A stretch of 64,000 bases of DNA from a virus: positions 62,001-126,000 of the IMG/VR virus record IMGVR_UViG_3300049043_000112; one strand, written 5' to 3'. Positions 11,077 to 18,665 of this stretch are shown here, one piece after another. A program made the position numbers and the translations under genes. Below the pieces are notes generated by a model. That model was given only the letters and a program-made list of their open reading frames with translations. It did no database searches and was not told the origin of the DNA. Numbering within the stretch: position 1 is the stretch's first letter; every line of letters begins with the position of its first letter.

Positions 11077-12573
11077 CTAAAAGACAGATAAAAGATCTTT
11101 TAGTCCAATAATATCATTTGACTCTGGAAAAGCCTGTATTTCAATAATATCTTGACTTAAAGAAGTTTCTGTAATTGTAATTCCATTCAGTAAAATTTCA
11201 CCAGAGGAATAATCTACAGTTCCTGCAGATTTAACCATGACCAAAGTACTAAATGTCGATGTTGTTCCTACACCAGCAACCACCGATGTTTCTTTTACAA
11301 TTGATATTGTTCCTTTTCCACTACCATCTAGATTACCTTTTGAATCCTTGTTAGGAGTATCTGTTAAATAAACTGTTGCTGTTTCTCCAGGTATTTTAAA
11401 TCCTGTAGATTTAATATTTTTCCCCTCAGGATTTATATGAAACTTATTTCCGAAACAAATTTCATATTGAGTTGGAGCATTAATCAATGCTTTTAAATCT
11501 CTTCTAAGTCTTATTTTTGTAATATTAGAAGTAATTGCAGCATCAGTATTATCAATAACCTGTAAAACTTTACTATATTTAAATCTTCCACCAAAAACAT
11601 TTAGATCTGATGATTCCGAATATTTTGTTAAAGAATAAATTACCTTTGTTTTAAGATCTTCAACACTTCCAACCTGAGAGTAATTGTAGTAAATTGAAGA
11701 ATCAATTTCAACATATAGGATTTTAAGATCTATAATTTCTGGATTAATTCCTGCAACAGTATATTGCTTTAATTTATTTTTGATTTGCTGCTTATCAAAA
11801 TCAGAAACATATGTTCCATTTTTTGGTTTAATGCTAATCAAAACTTTACCATACTGTGGTGGACTTAATTCTTCACCACCGACTATAGATATTGATTCCG
11901 CATTTTCATAGATTTTAGATTTAATTAAAGATTCATAGTCTCTAGGAGTTACAGCACGATACTGTGAAGCATAAAGTCTAGGTGCATATGATTTAACTGA
12001 CTGAATACTTTCAATATCAAATCCATTTTGAGAAGATTGGACTGTTGTGATTGTAATTGTATTGCTTACGACTTCAACAGCATCATTTTCATTTTTAAAA
12101 GTTCCAGCAAAACTAAATGAATTTACACCATTTCCACTTTTACCATCAGTTGTAATGTATGTTATTGTAATAATTGAATTATTTTCAAGTTTTTTCCCAA
12201 ATCTACCATCACCAAAAAGAATTTCATATTTTTCATCTTTAACTTCTTGAATTAGATAAGTTTCGGAAGTTGATTTAACTTCAAAAATATTATCTACAAG
12301 AGTATATAAATTTCCAAGTCCTGTGCTGCTTGGCGATTTTACATAAACACGAATTGTAGTTGTATCAATAAAAGAATTGTCTAATATAAATCTCTGATCT
12401 AATGAACCATTTACAACAAATTGCTTTTTAAGAAACGTTCCTTCTCTAACAGTAACATTGTTAAACGTTGCTGTTCCATTGACTACACTTGCTGTAACGT
12501 TATCAGGGATTGAAAAGACATATGATGAACCACTTGCTGAACCAGTACACACCAAACCTGCTTGTAACGTCAA
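11077..12573 (-). CDS. 6: Baseplate wedge protein gp6, C-terminal part (frameshifted)
   Basis: This 498-codon frame carries the body of a T4 gp6-like baseplate wedge protein, including LYASQYRAVTPRDYESLI, typical of the baseplate J/gp6 family. Its apparent start is TTG, but the frame is open up to 12660 where it matches the continuation of 12632-12895. The full span 11077-12895 is 1819 nt, one base over a multiple of three, consistent with one inserted base at 12661. gp6 forms the inner wedge ring of the baseplate. Confidence 0.8.
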   Translation of the reverse strand: MTLQAGLVCTGSASGSSYVFSIPDNVTASVVNGTATFNNVTVREGTFLKKQFVVNGSLDQRFILDNSFIDTTTIRVYVKSPSSTGLGNLYTLVDNIFEVKSTSETYLIQEVKDEKYEILFGDGRFGKKLENNSIITITYITTDGKSGNGVNSFSFAGTFKNENDAVEVVSNTITITTVQSSQNGFDIESIQSVKSYAPRLYASQYRAVTPRDYESLIKSKIYENAESISIVGGEELSPPQYGKVLISIKPKNGTYVSDFDKQQIKNKLKQYTVAGINPEIIDLKILYVEIDSSIYYNYSQVGSVEDLKTKVIYSLTKYSESSDLNVFGGRFKYSKVLQVIDNTDAAITSNITKIRLRRDLKALINAPTQYEICFGNKFHINPEGKNIKSTGFKIPGETATVYLTDTPNKDSKGNLDGSGKGTISIVKETSVVAGVGTTSTFSTLVMVKSAGTVDYSSGEILLNGITITETSLSQDIIEIQAFPESNDIIGLKDLLSVF

Positions 12574-12631
12574 TGTTGAAGTTGAACTTGTTGGTTGTGC
12601 TGTAAAAGAAACAACAGCACTTGAAGATGTC

Positions 12632-12895
12632 CTAGATTTGGGGACATACCCAATATTTCTCAGCTAAAGAAACAACATTTTCTCTTACGGTTGCAGAGTC
12701 CAAAAAGGACTCGTTGACAACCATATTTGAGTTAAATGCTGTAATATAAGTATTATACGCTAACGTATCAATTAAGACAGAAAAATTAAATCCTTCAAAG
12801 TCAAAATCCGTGAAATCTGAATTTGCACGGAGATAATCCTTGATGGATGTTTTAATCTGATCAAAATCTAAATTAGTAAACTTTGTAAAAGGCAT
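12632..12895 (-). CDS. 6: Baseplate wedge protein gp6, N-terminal part (frameshifted)
   Basis: MPFTKFTNLDFDQIKTSI and the following NSNMVVNESFLDSATVREN are the N-terminus of cyanophage gp6. After VVSLA the frame changes to EKYWVCPQI and stops. Dropping the C at 12661 restores RNIGYVPKSRTSSSA and joins 11077-12573. The gene begins 2 bp after the gp25 stop, the usual gp25-gp6 order. Confidence 0.85.
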   Translation of the reverse strand: MPFTKFTNLDFDQIKTSIKDYLRANSDFTDFDFEGFNFSVLIDTLAYNTYITAFNSNMVVNESFLDSATVRENVVSLAEKYWVCPQI

Positions 12896-12896
12896 T

Positions 12897-13298
12897 TTAT
12901 CTTGCTGCCTCTAGTATGAATGAAAATTGTTGTGTTGGAATTTCTTGCCCTATAATATCGAAAGTAATTGTAACTTCAAATTCATTTGTATCTGGACTTG
13001 GATTTACCTGTACCAATACATTTTGTACTCTTGGTTCAAAGTTCTGAATTGTTAGACGAATTTGATCTTGGATAACTGAAGCAGTTCCAAAATCAACAAA
13101 ATCAAATAAACTTGATCGAACATTAGAACCAAGAGATGGATTAAAAAATCTTTCTGTAGGAATAGTTTGAACTAAATTTCGAATCGAACGAATAATAGCG
13201 TTCTGATTCTTCAAAATAGGTAAATCATTAGTAACAGGATGAGGATCGAAAGACAAACTAATGTCTTTAAATGCTCTAGATACCCTACTGATTGCCAT
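12897..13298 (-). CDS. 25: Baseplate wedge protein gp25 (lysozyme-like)
   Basis: The 133-residue product has the normal length and features of T4 gp25/GPW proteins: AIIRSIRNLVQTIPTERFF, then PSLGSNVRSSLFDF, and a beta-rich C-terminus ending FSFILEAAR. gp25 sits in the inner baseplate with gp6 and gp53 and is needed for sheath assembly. A late promoter lies 22 bp upstream. Confidence 0.92.
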   Translation of the reverse strand: MAISRVSRAFKDISLSFDPHPVTNDLPILKNQNAIIRSIRNLVQTIPTERFFNPSLGSNVRSSLFDFVDFGTASVIQDQIRLTIQNFEPRVQNVLVQVNPSPDTNEFEVTITFDIIGQEIPTQQFSFILEAAR

Positions 13299-13319
13299 TA
13301 GGACATAGAATTTCTTCTT

Positions 13320-13327
13320 TATTTATC
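13320..13327 (-). promoter_or_regulatory. Late promoter (GATAAATA) for gp25-gp6
   Basis: The minus strand reads GATAAATA 21 bp before the gp25 ATG, one base from the T4 late consensus. Confidence 0.6.
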
Positions 13328-13328
13328 C

Positions 13329-13570
13329 CTATTTCCAAGAAGATCCGTAGATTGGTTCAGTTCCATAGTCCCAATCATTATAGTCTTCATCATTTCTAAT
13401 TTTTTCATGCAACTCGACTTGTTTTTTGAAGTCATGTTTTGGTGCAGTATCATGCATCACTTCTTGAATGACTCTTTTTGAGGGACATCACCATAATCTG
13501 TGATTAATCGATCTGTTCCCCACATATCATACATATAATCTTTGTCTCTATCGACTGGTAAATTCGACAT
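13329..13570 (-). pseudogene. Conserved cyanophage small protein, one-base frameshift
   Basis: From the ATG at 13570 the frame reads MSNLPVDRDKDYMYDMWGTD to DVPQK, then runs ESFKK and stops. Adding one A to the run at 13475-13479 gives RVIQEVMHDTAPKHDF through DYGTEPIYGSSWK and a stop at 13329. The span is 242 nt, one base short of 81 codons. Neighbours are virion genes. The lesion sits in a CAAAAAG context shared with three other frameshifts in this window. Confidence 0.65.
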
Positions 13571-13576
13571 GTTAGC

Positions 13577-13626
13577 TCCTGTTTTAACAAATAAAACAGA
13601 ACTTTTATAAAGGAGGTTGCTATCTC
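13577..13626 (-). terminator. Two small hairpins downstream of speD
   Basis: Minus strand: AAGGAG-N8-CTCCTT followed by an A/T-rich tract, then CTGTTTTA-N5-TAAAACAG just before the next ATG. Either could end the speD transcript; neither has a strong T-run. Confidence 0.4.
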
Positions 13627-13637
13627 CTTATTTCTAT

Positions 13638-13979
13638 TTAACGGTCGAGTTCTCTCAGTGAATATTGATCAGAATCCAAGTATTTAAGTATTTCTAAAGC
13701 AATCAAACGTGGATTTCCTTCACCACACGTGTACACATCCACTGCCAGACAACCATTTTCTGGCCAAGTATGGCAAGAAACATGACTTTCTGCCAGTGCA
13801 ATTACCACTGTACACCCTTGTGGAAGGAAACAATGTGAAAATACGTTCAAAACGGTCATCTCTGCCCGTTCAATGCCCTTTAACATGACATTTTGAAGCG
13901 ATTCTACGTCATTAATCGCTTCAAAATTTACATCATACACCTCTAGCAGCAGGTGCTTACCCATTGAAATCTGTTTCAA
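13638..13979 (-). CDS. speD: S-adenosylmethionine decarboxylase (SpeD)
   Basis: The 113-residue protein matches prokaryotic SpeD. It starts MKQISMGKHLLLEVYDV, and the pyruvoyl-forming region ESHVSCHTWPENG (around residues 64-76) contains the Ser that is converted to pyruvoyl during autocleavage. TCGEGNP follows. The enzyme makes decarboxylated AdoMet for spermidine synthesis. speD is a known cyanophage auxiliary metabolic gene. An AATAAATA box 20 bp upstream suggests late expression. Confidence 0.93.
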   Translation of the reverse strand: MKQISMGKHLLLEVYDVNFEAINDVESLQNVMLKGIERAEMTVLNVFSHCFLPQGCTVVIALAESHVSCHTWPENGCLAVDVYTCGEGNPRLIALEILKYLDSDQYSLRELDR

Positions 13980-13999
13980 TTCAATTTTTACTAAAAATC

Positions 14000-14007
14000 T
14001 ATTTATT
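14000..14007 (-). promoter_or_regulatory. Probable late promoter (AATAAATA) for speD
   Basis: AATAAATA on the minus strand, 20 bp before the speD ATG and overlapping the end of the preceding gene; one base from TATAAATA. Confidence 0.5.
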
Positions 14008-14593
14008 TCACGTAAAAACCCTTGCGTAAGTAGTCAGAGTCTTGAATAAATCGCATATTTTCTACCGTTTCATCGTCCCAGATTGGTATTGCGACCGAAT
14101 TATTATACCTAAAGTCAGGATTACGCCGAAAGTGTACTTCAATCAAACTTTCACCAATAAATTCACAGTTAATCCAGTCATATTCACCCTTTAAGTTCTT
14201 TAAAATTTTAGGAAAATTAACTTTTCGATCAATTTTTTCCCATTTCTGCCACTTATAATAAGGTTCTTTTACATCACGAGTGCCTAATACAATCAATTCC
14301 GCCTTCTGTTGATAAAAATCTACACTTAAGTGTTCACCTTCAAAAATTTCACACCAAAATTCTCCAGGATGAAACATATCAGTATATTTTTCAATCCATT
14401 CTTGACGAGCAAATCGCCCCATACCCAATAAATTCATCATCGGGCGTACAATATAAAAGTCGGGTTTAGGAACTGTCGTCCCAACAGGACCACAAGTATA
14501 ACCTAAAACCCGACTTAGAGATAACTTATTATAAACCCAAAGGTCGTCAGAATGAATATGATTCCACTCATCATTACCTTCAAGTAAATACAT
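14003..14593 (-). CDS. Conserved cyanophage protein of unknown function (196 aa)
   Basis: Begins MYLLEGNDEWNHIHSDDLWV and contains an aromatic-rich centre (GEFWCEIFEGEHLSVDFY). I recognise the type from cyanophage genomes but no catalytic motif is clear. Its ATG overlaps the stop of the upstream 52-codon gene (TAATG), so the two are co-translated. Confidence 0.75.
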   Translation of the reverse strand: MYLLEGNDEWNHIHSDDLWVYNKLSLSRVLGYTCGPVGTTVPKPDFYIVRPMMNLLGMGRFARQEWIEKYTDMFHPGEFWCEIFEGEHLSVDFYQQKAELIVLGTRDVKEPYYKWQKWEKIDRKVNFPKILKNLKGEYDWINCEFIGESLIEVHFRRNPDFRYNNSVAIPIWDDETVENMRFIQDSDYLRKGFYVK

Positions 14594-14751
14594 TAACCTT
14601 TACCTTGACCTCTATACTTCTTCCGTGCTCCATTGCGAGAAGACGCGGCATACTTGGTTCCAGCACCATCGCCTTGGCGAGACTTTTTAGGTGGACCAGG
14701 AACATAAGACTTTACTTTATAAGATCCAGTTGTTTTTGATTTTGCAGCCAT
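14593..14751 (-). CDS. Small basic protein (52 aa)
   Basis: MAAKSKTTGSYKVKSYVPGP then KKSRQGDGAGTKYAAS and a basic tail (ARKKYRGQGKG). Strongly basic and unstructured-looking, so nucleic-acid or capsid association is possible. It overlaps the upstream gene by 40 nt and the downstream ATG by 1 nt. Confidence 0.6.
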   Translation of the reverse strand: MAAKSKTTGSYKVKSYVPGPPKKSRQGDGAGTKYAASSRNGARKKYRGQGKG

Positions 14752-14921
14752 TGATTATTCTCCAATAAAATTTCAGTTTCAAGATCTTCAGGTAATGGAG
14801 AACCTGTCTGATAATATTCAATCGACAGATCCTCCATGGTATTGAAATATTCTTCTTCTGTAAGACTTGTATAAATTCGTTTTCCTTTACAAAGAATATT
14901 GTAACGTTCGTTAGACATCAA
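14712..14921 (-). CDS. Conserved small cyanophage protein (69 aa)
   Basis: MMSNERYNILCKGKRIYTSL, then LTEEEYFNTMEDLSIEYY. Acidic, no membrane segment; similar small proteins are common in cyanomyoviruses. It overlaps the glycosyltransferase stop by 4 nt. Confidence 0.7.
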   Translation of the reverse strand: MMSNERYNILCKGKRIYTSLTEEEYFNTMEDLSIEYYQTGSPLPEDLETEILLENNQWLQNQKQLDLIK

Positions 14922-15676
14922 ATCACTCTTGATTTTTCGTGCCCAACGCGAATGCGAGGATCACACCAAATGTCAAATCCTGCTTCTTTTGCATCCAAAC
15001 AGAAACTTACATCTTCTCCACACATATCTTGAACCTGACCAGATTCAAAAACTTGCATCTTTGGTGCAAACCAAGGATATTTCATTTCAGAATGTTCAAA
15101 TACTCCATTCTTAATCAGAACCCAACCAAAACCAGTGTAATCAACGGTAAATGGTTTACGTCTCTTTGAAATTGTTTCAACAGTTTCATGATTCATCACT
15201 CCACCATTGCCACGGAAATCATCTTCATCTAACCAATGTGCAACTGATGTCGTCACACCATCTTCTGTTGCATACCAACCAGCAGCAATCTCTTTATCCA
15301 TTAGAACAAGTTGCCAAAACTTTTCTGTGTTGAATACAATATCACTGTCAATCCATAACTGCCAATCATACTTCAGTTTACCATCCCAGGGAACTTGATC
15401 TGGTCCACGAAGTACATTTGCACCAAGACACTTGCAACGTGCAAAGTTAACCATTGATGAATAGTCTTGTGAAATCTGAATACTTGCTCCTGCCTGAACC
15501 AAATCAAAACAGAGTTGAACAAAGTTCTTCAGATAAACGTAAGAAACTCCTCTACCAGGAAGACAGAATACAACTGACTTTCCACGCACCATTTCTTTTG
15601 CTAAATTATAGTCCCATTCTTCTACAGAACTATTTGCAACTGGCGCTTTTGCTTTTACTGTGAATCCTTTAGCCAT
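14918..15676 (-). CDS. Glycosyltransferase-like protein
   Basis: 252 residues with a Rossmann-like start (GKSVVFCLPGRGVSYVYLK), then DYDWQLWIDSDIVF-type sequence in which the DSD at about 110-112 is a DxD-like nucleotide-sugar/metal site. A late GEDVSFCLDAKEAGFDIW resembles the acceptor-side ED motif of GT-A enzymes. Probably a family 2-like glycosyltransferase acting on phage or host glycans. A consensus sigma-70 promoter lies upstream. Confidence 0.65.
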   Translation of the reverse strand: MAKGFTVKAKAPVANSSVEEWDYNLAKEMVRGKSVVFCLPGRGVSYVYLKNFVQLCFDLVQAGASIQISQDYSSMVNFARCKCLGANVLRGPDQVPWDGKLKYDWQLWIDSDIVFNTEKFWQLVLMDKEIAAGWYATEDGVTTSVAHWLDEDDFRGNGGVMNHETVETISKRRKPFTVDYTGFGWVLIKNGVFEHSEMKYPWFAPKMQVFESGQVQDMCGEDVSFCLDAKEAGFDIWCDPRIRVGHEKSRVI

Positions 15677-15698
15677 AAGATAAAACGTTTACTTCAGT

Positions 15699-15727
15699 AT
15701 CATACTTTATTATGTAGTGAATGTCAA
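15699..15727 (-). promoter_or_regulatory. Consensus sigma-70 promoter (TTGACA-N17-TATGAT)
   Basis: TTGACA at 15722-15727 and TATGAT at 15699-15704 on the minus strand, exactly 17 bp apart, before the glycosyltransferase-like gene. The -35 overlaps the stop codon of the upstream gene. Confidence 0.7.
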
Positions 15728-15897
15728 TGGACTCTCTCTGAAAGAATAATCTCATCACCTTCAATCAAAAACTTAATCTCAGTATCTTCATACCAAGAAA
15801 GTTCGTTAACAATTTCTTCTGGAATAACCAGATAATACTCCCCTGTAATTGGATCGACTTGTAGGGACTCAAAAATATCTCCGGAATTTTTTTTCAT
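15724..15897 (-). CDS. AbrB/MazE-like small DNA-binding protein candidate (57 aa)
   Basis: MKKNSGDIFESLQVDPITGE, then YYLVIPEEIVNELSWYEDTE and KFLIEGDEIILSERVH. This follows the SpoVT-AbrB swapped-hairpin pattern: a strand, IPxEIVxxLxW, a second strand, then IxLxE. Such proteins are dimeric DNA-binding regulators or antitoxins. No toxin gene is adjacent. Confidence 0.6.
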   Translation of the reverse strand: MKKNSGDIFESLQVDPITGEYYLVIPEEIVNELSWYEDTEIKFLIEGDEIILSERVH

Positions 15898-16124
15898 TTC
15901 TGTAGTATAATTAACCTTTTTTTAATTTATATATTCTTCCGGGATTTTTTGAATCAATGAATATAGAGAGGTCGATTCGGGTCGTTTATAGCTTACAGGG
16001 ACCCATTAATTTTTATATCGGCATCCTTATACCTTATATCACGCGGGGCGCCCACCACGGGGACGGCGGCGGGGCACTGTCGATCACGAACGAACGCACT
16101 AGTGCCCCACGAACGGGGGAGGGG

Positions 16125-16313
16125 TCACCCCCACTGCAGCTGGCGCACGTCGTTGCGGTTGGCAGCGCCGAACTGCCCCGCGATGATGGCGGCAGGCACA
16201 CCCCAGCAGATGTAGGGGGCAGGGCGACCGTCGGCGTTCTTCGCGTTATCGGCGTCGCTGACCCATTTGGTTTCACGGGTCACCAGGTCAGAGCAGATGA
16301 AGAAGGAGGGCAT
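16125..16313 (-). CDS. Small hypothetical protein (62 aa), GC-rich island
   Basis: MPSFFICSDLVTRETKWVSD then NAKNADGRPAPYICWGVPAA. The start is the ATG nearest the -10 box (TACAAT, 25 bp upstream) rather than an upstream in-frame codon. No known domain. Confidence 0.6.
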   Translation of the reverse strand: MPSFFICSDLVTRETKWVSDADNAKNADGRPAPYICWGVPAAIIAGQFGAANRNDVRQLQWG

Positions 16314-16360
16314 GGGTCGGTTGCGAACGAATGAATTGTAGACCACGAACGGGGCAGGGG

Positions 16361-16549
16361 TCAATACCCCAACCACACCAGGAACTCCCCCGTATCGACC
16401 TGTCCGAATTTGGCGGTCACCCCATAGTCGGTGCGGAAGTCATCCCAGAGCCCGTGCTCCTTCGCTGCCTGGCAGGCGGTGCTCCAGGGGATGGTGCCAT
16501 TGTCGGGGTTGGTGCAGTTCCACAGGATCTCAGCGAAAGTGGCGTTCAT
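16361..16549 (-). CDS. Small hypothetical protein (62 aa), GC-rich island
   Basis: MNATFAEILWNCTNPDNGTI to VDTGEFLVWLGY. Leader TACAAT-TCTCTCAACCGCAA precedes the ATG. The upstream gene's stop lies only about 10 bp before the -10. Unknown function. Confidence 0.65.
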   Translation of the reverse strand: MNATFAEILWNCTNPDNGTIPWSTACQAAKEHGLWDDFRTDYGVTAKFGQVDTGEFLVWLGY

Positions 16550-16584
16550 CGGGTGCCTTGCGGTTGAGAGAATTGTAGCACGGA

Positions 16585-16851
16585 TCAGAAGCGGACTGCG
16601 AGCGGCGAATGACTCACGCGGTCCATCAGGCGGTCACGGGCGGCGGCGATACGGTCGGCGCGGTGCTGTGCCTTAGCGTTGCGGATGGCGCCTTCCAGGT
16701 CATCAACCATCACGCGCCCCAGACCAGTTACGGGGGTGAGCGTCATGCCGCGACCCGACCCGTTAGCAGACCCGACTGCCATAGAAGCGCGAACGCCATC
16801 GGCGCCGCTGCCCAGGTGACCGATTGCTTTGTGTTGGTTGTGGAGTGCCAT
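16585..16851 (-). CDS. Small hypothetical protein (88 aa), GC-rich island
   Basis: MALHNQHKAIGHLGSGADGV, a Gly-rich middle, then a helical basic C-terminus (LEGAIRNAKAQHRADRIAAA). TATAAT lies about 22 bp upstream of the ATG. Could bind nucleic acid; unrecognised. Confidence 0.6.
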   Translation of the reverse strand: MALHNQHKAIGHLGSGADGVRASMAVGSANGSGRGMTLTPVTGLGRVMVDDLEGAIRNAKAQHRADRIAAARDRLMDRVSHSPLAVRF

Positions 16852-16887
16852 TGGTTGGGGGTGGTGAACTGAGAGAATTATAGCAGG

Positions 16888-17109
16888 TCAGGCGGCACGT
16901 GCTGCTAGGAGCAGGGCGTGGAATTTATGGAACTCATGGGTCATGCCAGGGGAGAGGGTCGGGCGTCCTTTGCTGCCATGGGTCGGAAGGTGGAAGGTCT
17001 GAGAGATGGTAGGATGGGTCACCTTGTCATGGCTGCCCCCTGGTTTGATCGTGGCACCTGCCTTGAGAATTAGGCGGCGGGCATCGCGGACCTTGATCGG
17101 GGATGCCAT
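16888..17109 (-). CDS. HicA-like mRNA interferase fold protein
   Basis: 73 residues: MASPIKVRDARRLILKAGAT, then GGSHDKVTHP and HLPTHGSKGRPTLSPGMTHE. This follows the HicA double-stranded-RNA-binding fold: helix, beta strand with the conserved Gly-Ser-His (the catalytic His of HicA toxins), then a His-Pro/Gly turn and helix. Length fits HicA. No HicB antitoxin is adjacent, so its role is uncertain. Preceded by TACAAT and the CAACCGCAACCGAC leader. Confidence 0.6.
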   Translation of the reverse strand: MASPIKVRDARRLILKAGATIKPGGSHDKVTHPTISQTFHLPTHGSKGRPTLSPGMTHEFHKFHALLLAARAA

Positions 17110-17144
17110 GAGTCGGTTGCGGTTGAGAATATTGTAGCACGGGG

Positions 17145-17324
17145 TCAGCGCCACCCCAGGAAGGTGGCGGGGTTGCCATACTCACCGATCACAACCCCAT
17201 TGCAGCGGACCTCAGCGTAACCATACTCCTCAGACAGGTTGAAGCACAGATCCCAGGCACGGTCCTCATCACAGGTGTGGTTCTCCCAGGGGGCGGAGGG
17301 GCAGATCACGTCGTAGCGGGTCAT
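17145..17324 (-). CDS. Small hypothetical protein (59 aa), GC-rich island
   Basis: MTRYDVICPSAPWENHTCDE then EEYGYAEVRCNGVVIGEYGN. A beta-rich fold with three Cys. The start is the ATG after the TATACT promoter; the codon 24 bp upstream lies inside the promoter leader. Confidence 0.65.
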   Translation of the reverse strand: MTRYDVICPSAPWENHTCDEDRAWDLCFNLSEEYGYAEVRCNGVVIGEYGNPATFLGWR

Positions 17325-17348
17325 GGTTGTTTGGTTGACTGTCCCCAT

Positions 17349-17405
17349 AGTATAAGACCCCCCAGAGCGGATCGTGGGGGTCGGTGGCCAGTGTCAGAAC
17401 TGGAT
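17349..17405 (-). promoter_or_regulatory. TGNCA-type promoter element before 17145-17324
   Basis: ATCCA-N10-TGGCCAC, 29 bp, then TATACT. A weak copy of the half-sites but with exact spacing; the spacer holds a C5/G6 hairpin. Confidence 0.55.
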
Positions 17406-17537
17406 CGCTTCGAAGTGGGCGGCGGCGTCTGCGATGTTATCCTGCTCAACCCCATCCACAAGGGTCTCCAGAATCTGCAGGATCTCATCGCCATTGGTGC
17501 CACGGCGGAGCAGGGAGATGGCAAGGTTGCTGGTCAT
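17394..17537 (-). CDS. Conserved small cyanophage protein (47 aa)
   Basis: MTSNLAISLLRRGTNGDEIL then QILETLVDGVEQDNIADAAA. The NLAISLLRRG start recurs in cyanophage small proteins. Mostly helical; function unknown. The next gene's promoter element overlaps its 3' end. Confidence 0.65.
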   Translation of the reverse strand: MTSNLAISLLRRGTNGDEILQILETLVDGVEQDNIADAAAHFEAIQF

Positions 17538-17597
17538 GGTTCGTTTGTATCAGTGTGGTTTGTGGGCGTCTTTCAGGGCGCACCCGTTCCCATTGTA

Positions 17598-17789
17598 TCA
17601 GGCAGCGATCAGCAGGTCATCCTCCCAACGGGCAACGCTCAGGACCTCATCATAGAACAGCAGGTCAGCGATCTGATCCATCGTAGCACTGAACTGGCGC
17701 TGCTCATCCGCCTTCATAATGGCGGCACGGCACTGGGCAGCGATCTCATCGATGCTCAGAGCGCGGTCGGTGGCGGGGTTGTAGCGCAT
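17598..17789 (-). CDS. Small acidic helical protein (63 aa), GC-rich island
   Basis: MRYNPATDRALSIDEIAAQC then QIADLLFYDEVLSVARWEDD. Own promoter element upstream. No family recognised. Confidence 0.6.
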   Translation of the reverse strand: MRYNPATDRALSIDEIAAQCRAAIMKADEQRQFSATMDQIADLLFYDEVLSVARWEDDLLIAA

Positions 17790-17816
17790 GGGGTGTTGCC
17801 TTTGGTTGACTTGTAC

Positions 17817-17873
17817 AGTGTAGAGTGGCGGGGGTCAGTTGCGACCCCCTGGTGGACAGTTGCTGGATTGTCA
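17817..17873 (-). promoter_or_regulatory. TGNCA-type promoter element before 17598-17789
   Basis: TGACA-N10-TGTCCAC, 29 bp, then TACACT. The spacer contains GGGGGTC-N6-GACCCCC. Confidence 0.65.
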
Positions 17874-18059
17874 GTCCAGGGCGCCCTCTTCATTCAGGAC
17901 GCCGCAGGCAAACTCCAGACCGTTGCCCAGATCATAGATGCCCAGGTACAGGCGACCGATGCTGATGCCCAGGTACTCACCGCTGCGGGCGGGGGCGTTC
18001 AGGTCAAAACCGAAGTAGAACAGGTCGGCGTTGATCAGGTCGTGAGTGTTGAAGCGCAT
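17871..18059 (-). CDS. Small hypothetical protein (62 aa), GC-rich island
   Basis: MRFNTHDLINADLFYFGFDL then ISIGRLYLGIYDLGNGLEFA. Beta-rich. Promoter element and TCTCTCAGTTCAC leader upstream. Unknown role. Confidence 0.65.
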   Translation of the reverse strand: MRFNTHDLINADLFYFGFDLNAPARSGEYLGISIGRLYLGIYDLGNGLEFACGVLNEEGALD

Positions 18060-18083
18060 GGGGTTCAGGTGTGAACTGAGAGA

Positions 18084-18140
18084 ATTGTAGAGCAGTTTAG
18101 GGTCAGTGCTCAGGACCGTGTGCCAGTTGCTCAGGCGGTT
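18084..18140 (-). promoter_or_regulatory. TGNCA-type promoter element before 17871-18059
   Basis: AACCG-N10-TGGCACA, 29 bp, then TACAAT. Confidence 0.65.
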
Positions 18141-18337
18141 GCCAGGGCGGATTCGAAGTTGATCTCCCGCTCTTCAATCTCTGCCCAATCATACTCTCCC
18201 TGTTCACCAGGAGCGCCCTCCAGTTGCTCAGCGTATGCCTGGGCGGTGGACTTGCAATCGAACAGGCGCAGGGAGCGGAAGTCGGCACCCTCATACTGGA
18301 TGCAACCGATCACAGCGTAGACACGTTGCTGAGGCAT
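18131..18337 (-). CDS. Small hypothetical protein (68 aa), GC-rich island
   Basis: MPQQRVYAVIGCIQYEGADF then RLFDCKSTAQAYAEQL and an acidic tail. The pattern beta-strand, FDCKSTAQAYAEQ helix recurs in small phage proteins that handle conditional stress, but no function is assignable. Confidence 0.65.
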   Translation of the reverse strand: MPQQRVYAVIGCIQYEGADFRSLRLFDCKSTAQAYAEQLEGAPGEQGEYDWAEIEEREINFESALATA

Positions 18338-18360
18338 TGGGGTTCCTTTGAACTGAGATC

Positions 18361-18417
18361 AGTATAGAGGGTCAGGTGGGGGGTTGGTGCCCCCGTGTGC
18401 CAGTGCCTCAATCGGCA
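18361..18417 (-). promoter_or_regulatory. TGNCA-type promoter element before 18131-18337
   Basis: TGCCG-N10-TGGCACA, 29 bp, then TATACT. The left half lies in the last codons of the upstream gene. Confidence 0.7.
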
Positions 18418-18584
18418 TAGAGGGATTGGAAGTCCTCCACAAACTCCCGTGCCTCATCGCCACTCATGCGGGAGATCATCTCCCGCCCGACGGTCTCCCA
18501 GGAGAAGTCGTCTGCCAGGTCGTAGATTGCGACACGTGCCTGGTTGGCGGTCATCCAGGCGGCGTTGATCTGGTCGTAGGACAT
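18408..18584 (-). CDS. Small hypothetical protein (58 aa), GC-rich island
   Basis: MSYDQINAAWMTANQARVAI then WETVGREMISRMSGDEAREF. Helical and acidic. The start is the ATG following the TATACT leader; the longer in-frame extension would cover the promoter. Confidence 0.65.
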   Translation of the reverse strand: MSYDQINAAWMTANQARVAIYDLADDFSWETVGREMISRMSGDEAREFVEDFQSLYAD

Positions 18585-18608
18585 GGGTTGGTTGGTTGAA
18601 CTGATGTA

Positions 18609-18665
18609 AGTATAGAGGGTCAGGCGGTCAGAACCCTGCCTGCTGTTCCAGTTGGTCAAGTGGCA
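18609..18665 (-). promoter_or_regulatory. TGNCA-type promoter element before 18408-18584
   Basis: TGCCA-N10-TGGAACA, 29 bp, then TATACT. The whole palindrome lies within the 3' coding end of the gene at 18628-18816. Confidence 0.7.

Noticed and set aside
12632-13480. Programmed ribosomal frameshifting as a general explanation for the split genes
   Set aside because: The breaks need shifts in both directions, and several (gp6, 34938, 46164, 63635) lack slippery sequences or a stimulatory structure.
16034-16276. An 80-codon minus-strand frame at the island's left edge
   Set aside because: Pro/Arg/Ser-rich out-of-frame reading of 16125-16313; no promoter-consistent start.
17277-18074. A 265-codon plus-strand frame in the GC-rich island
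   Set aside because: GC-rich antisense frames stay open by chance. It runs through four minus-strand genes and three promoter elements and has no ribosome site.
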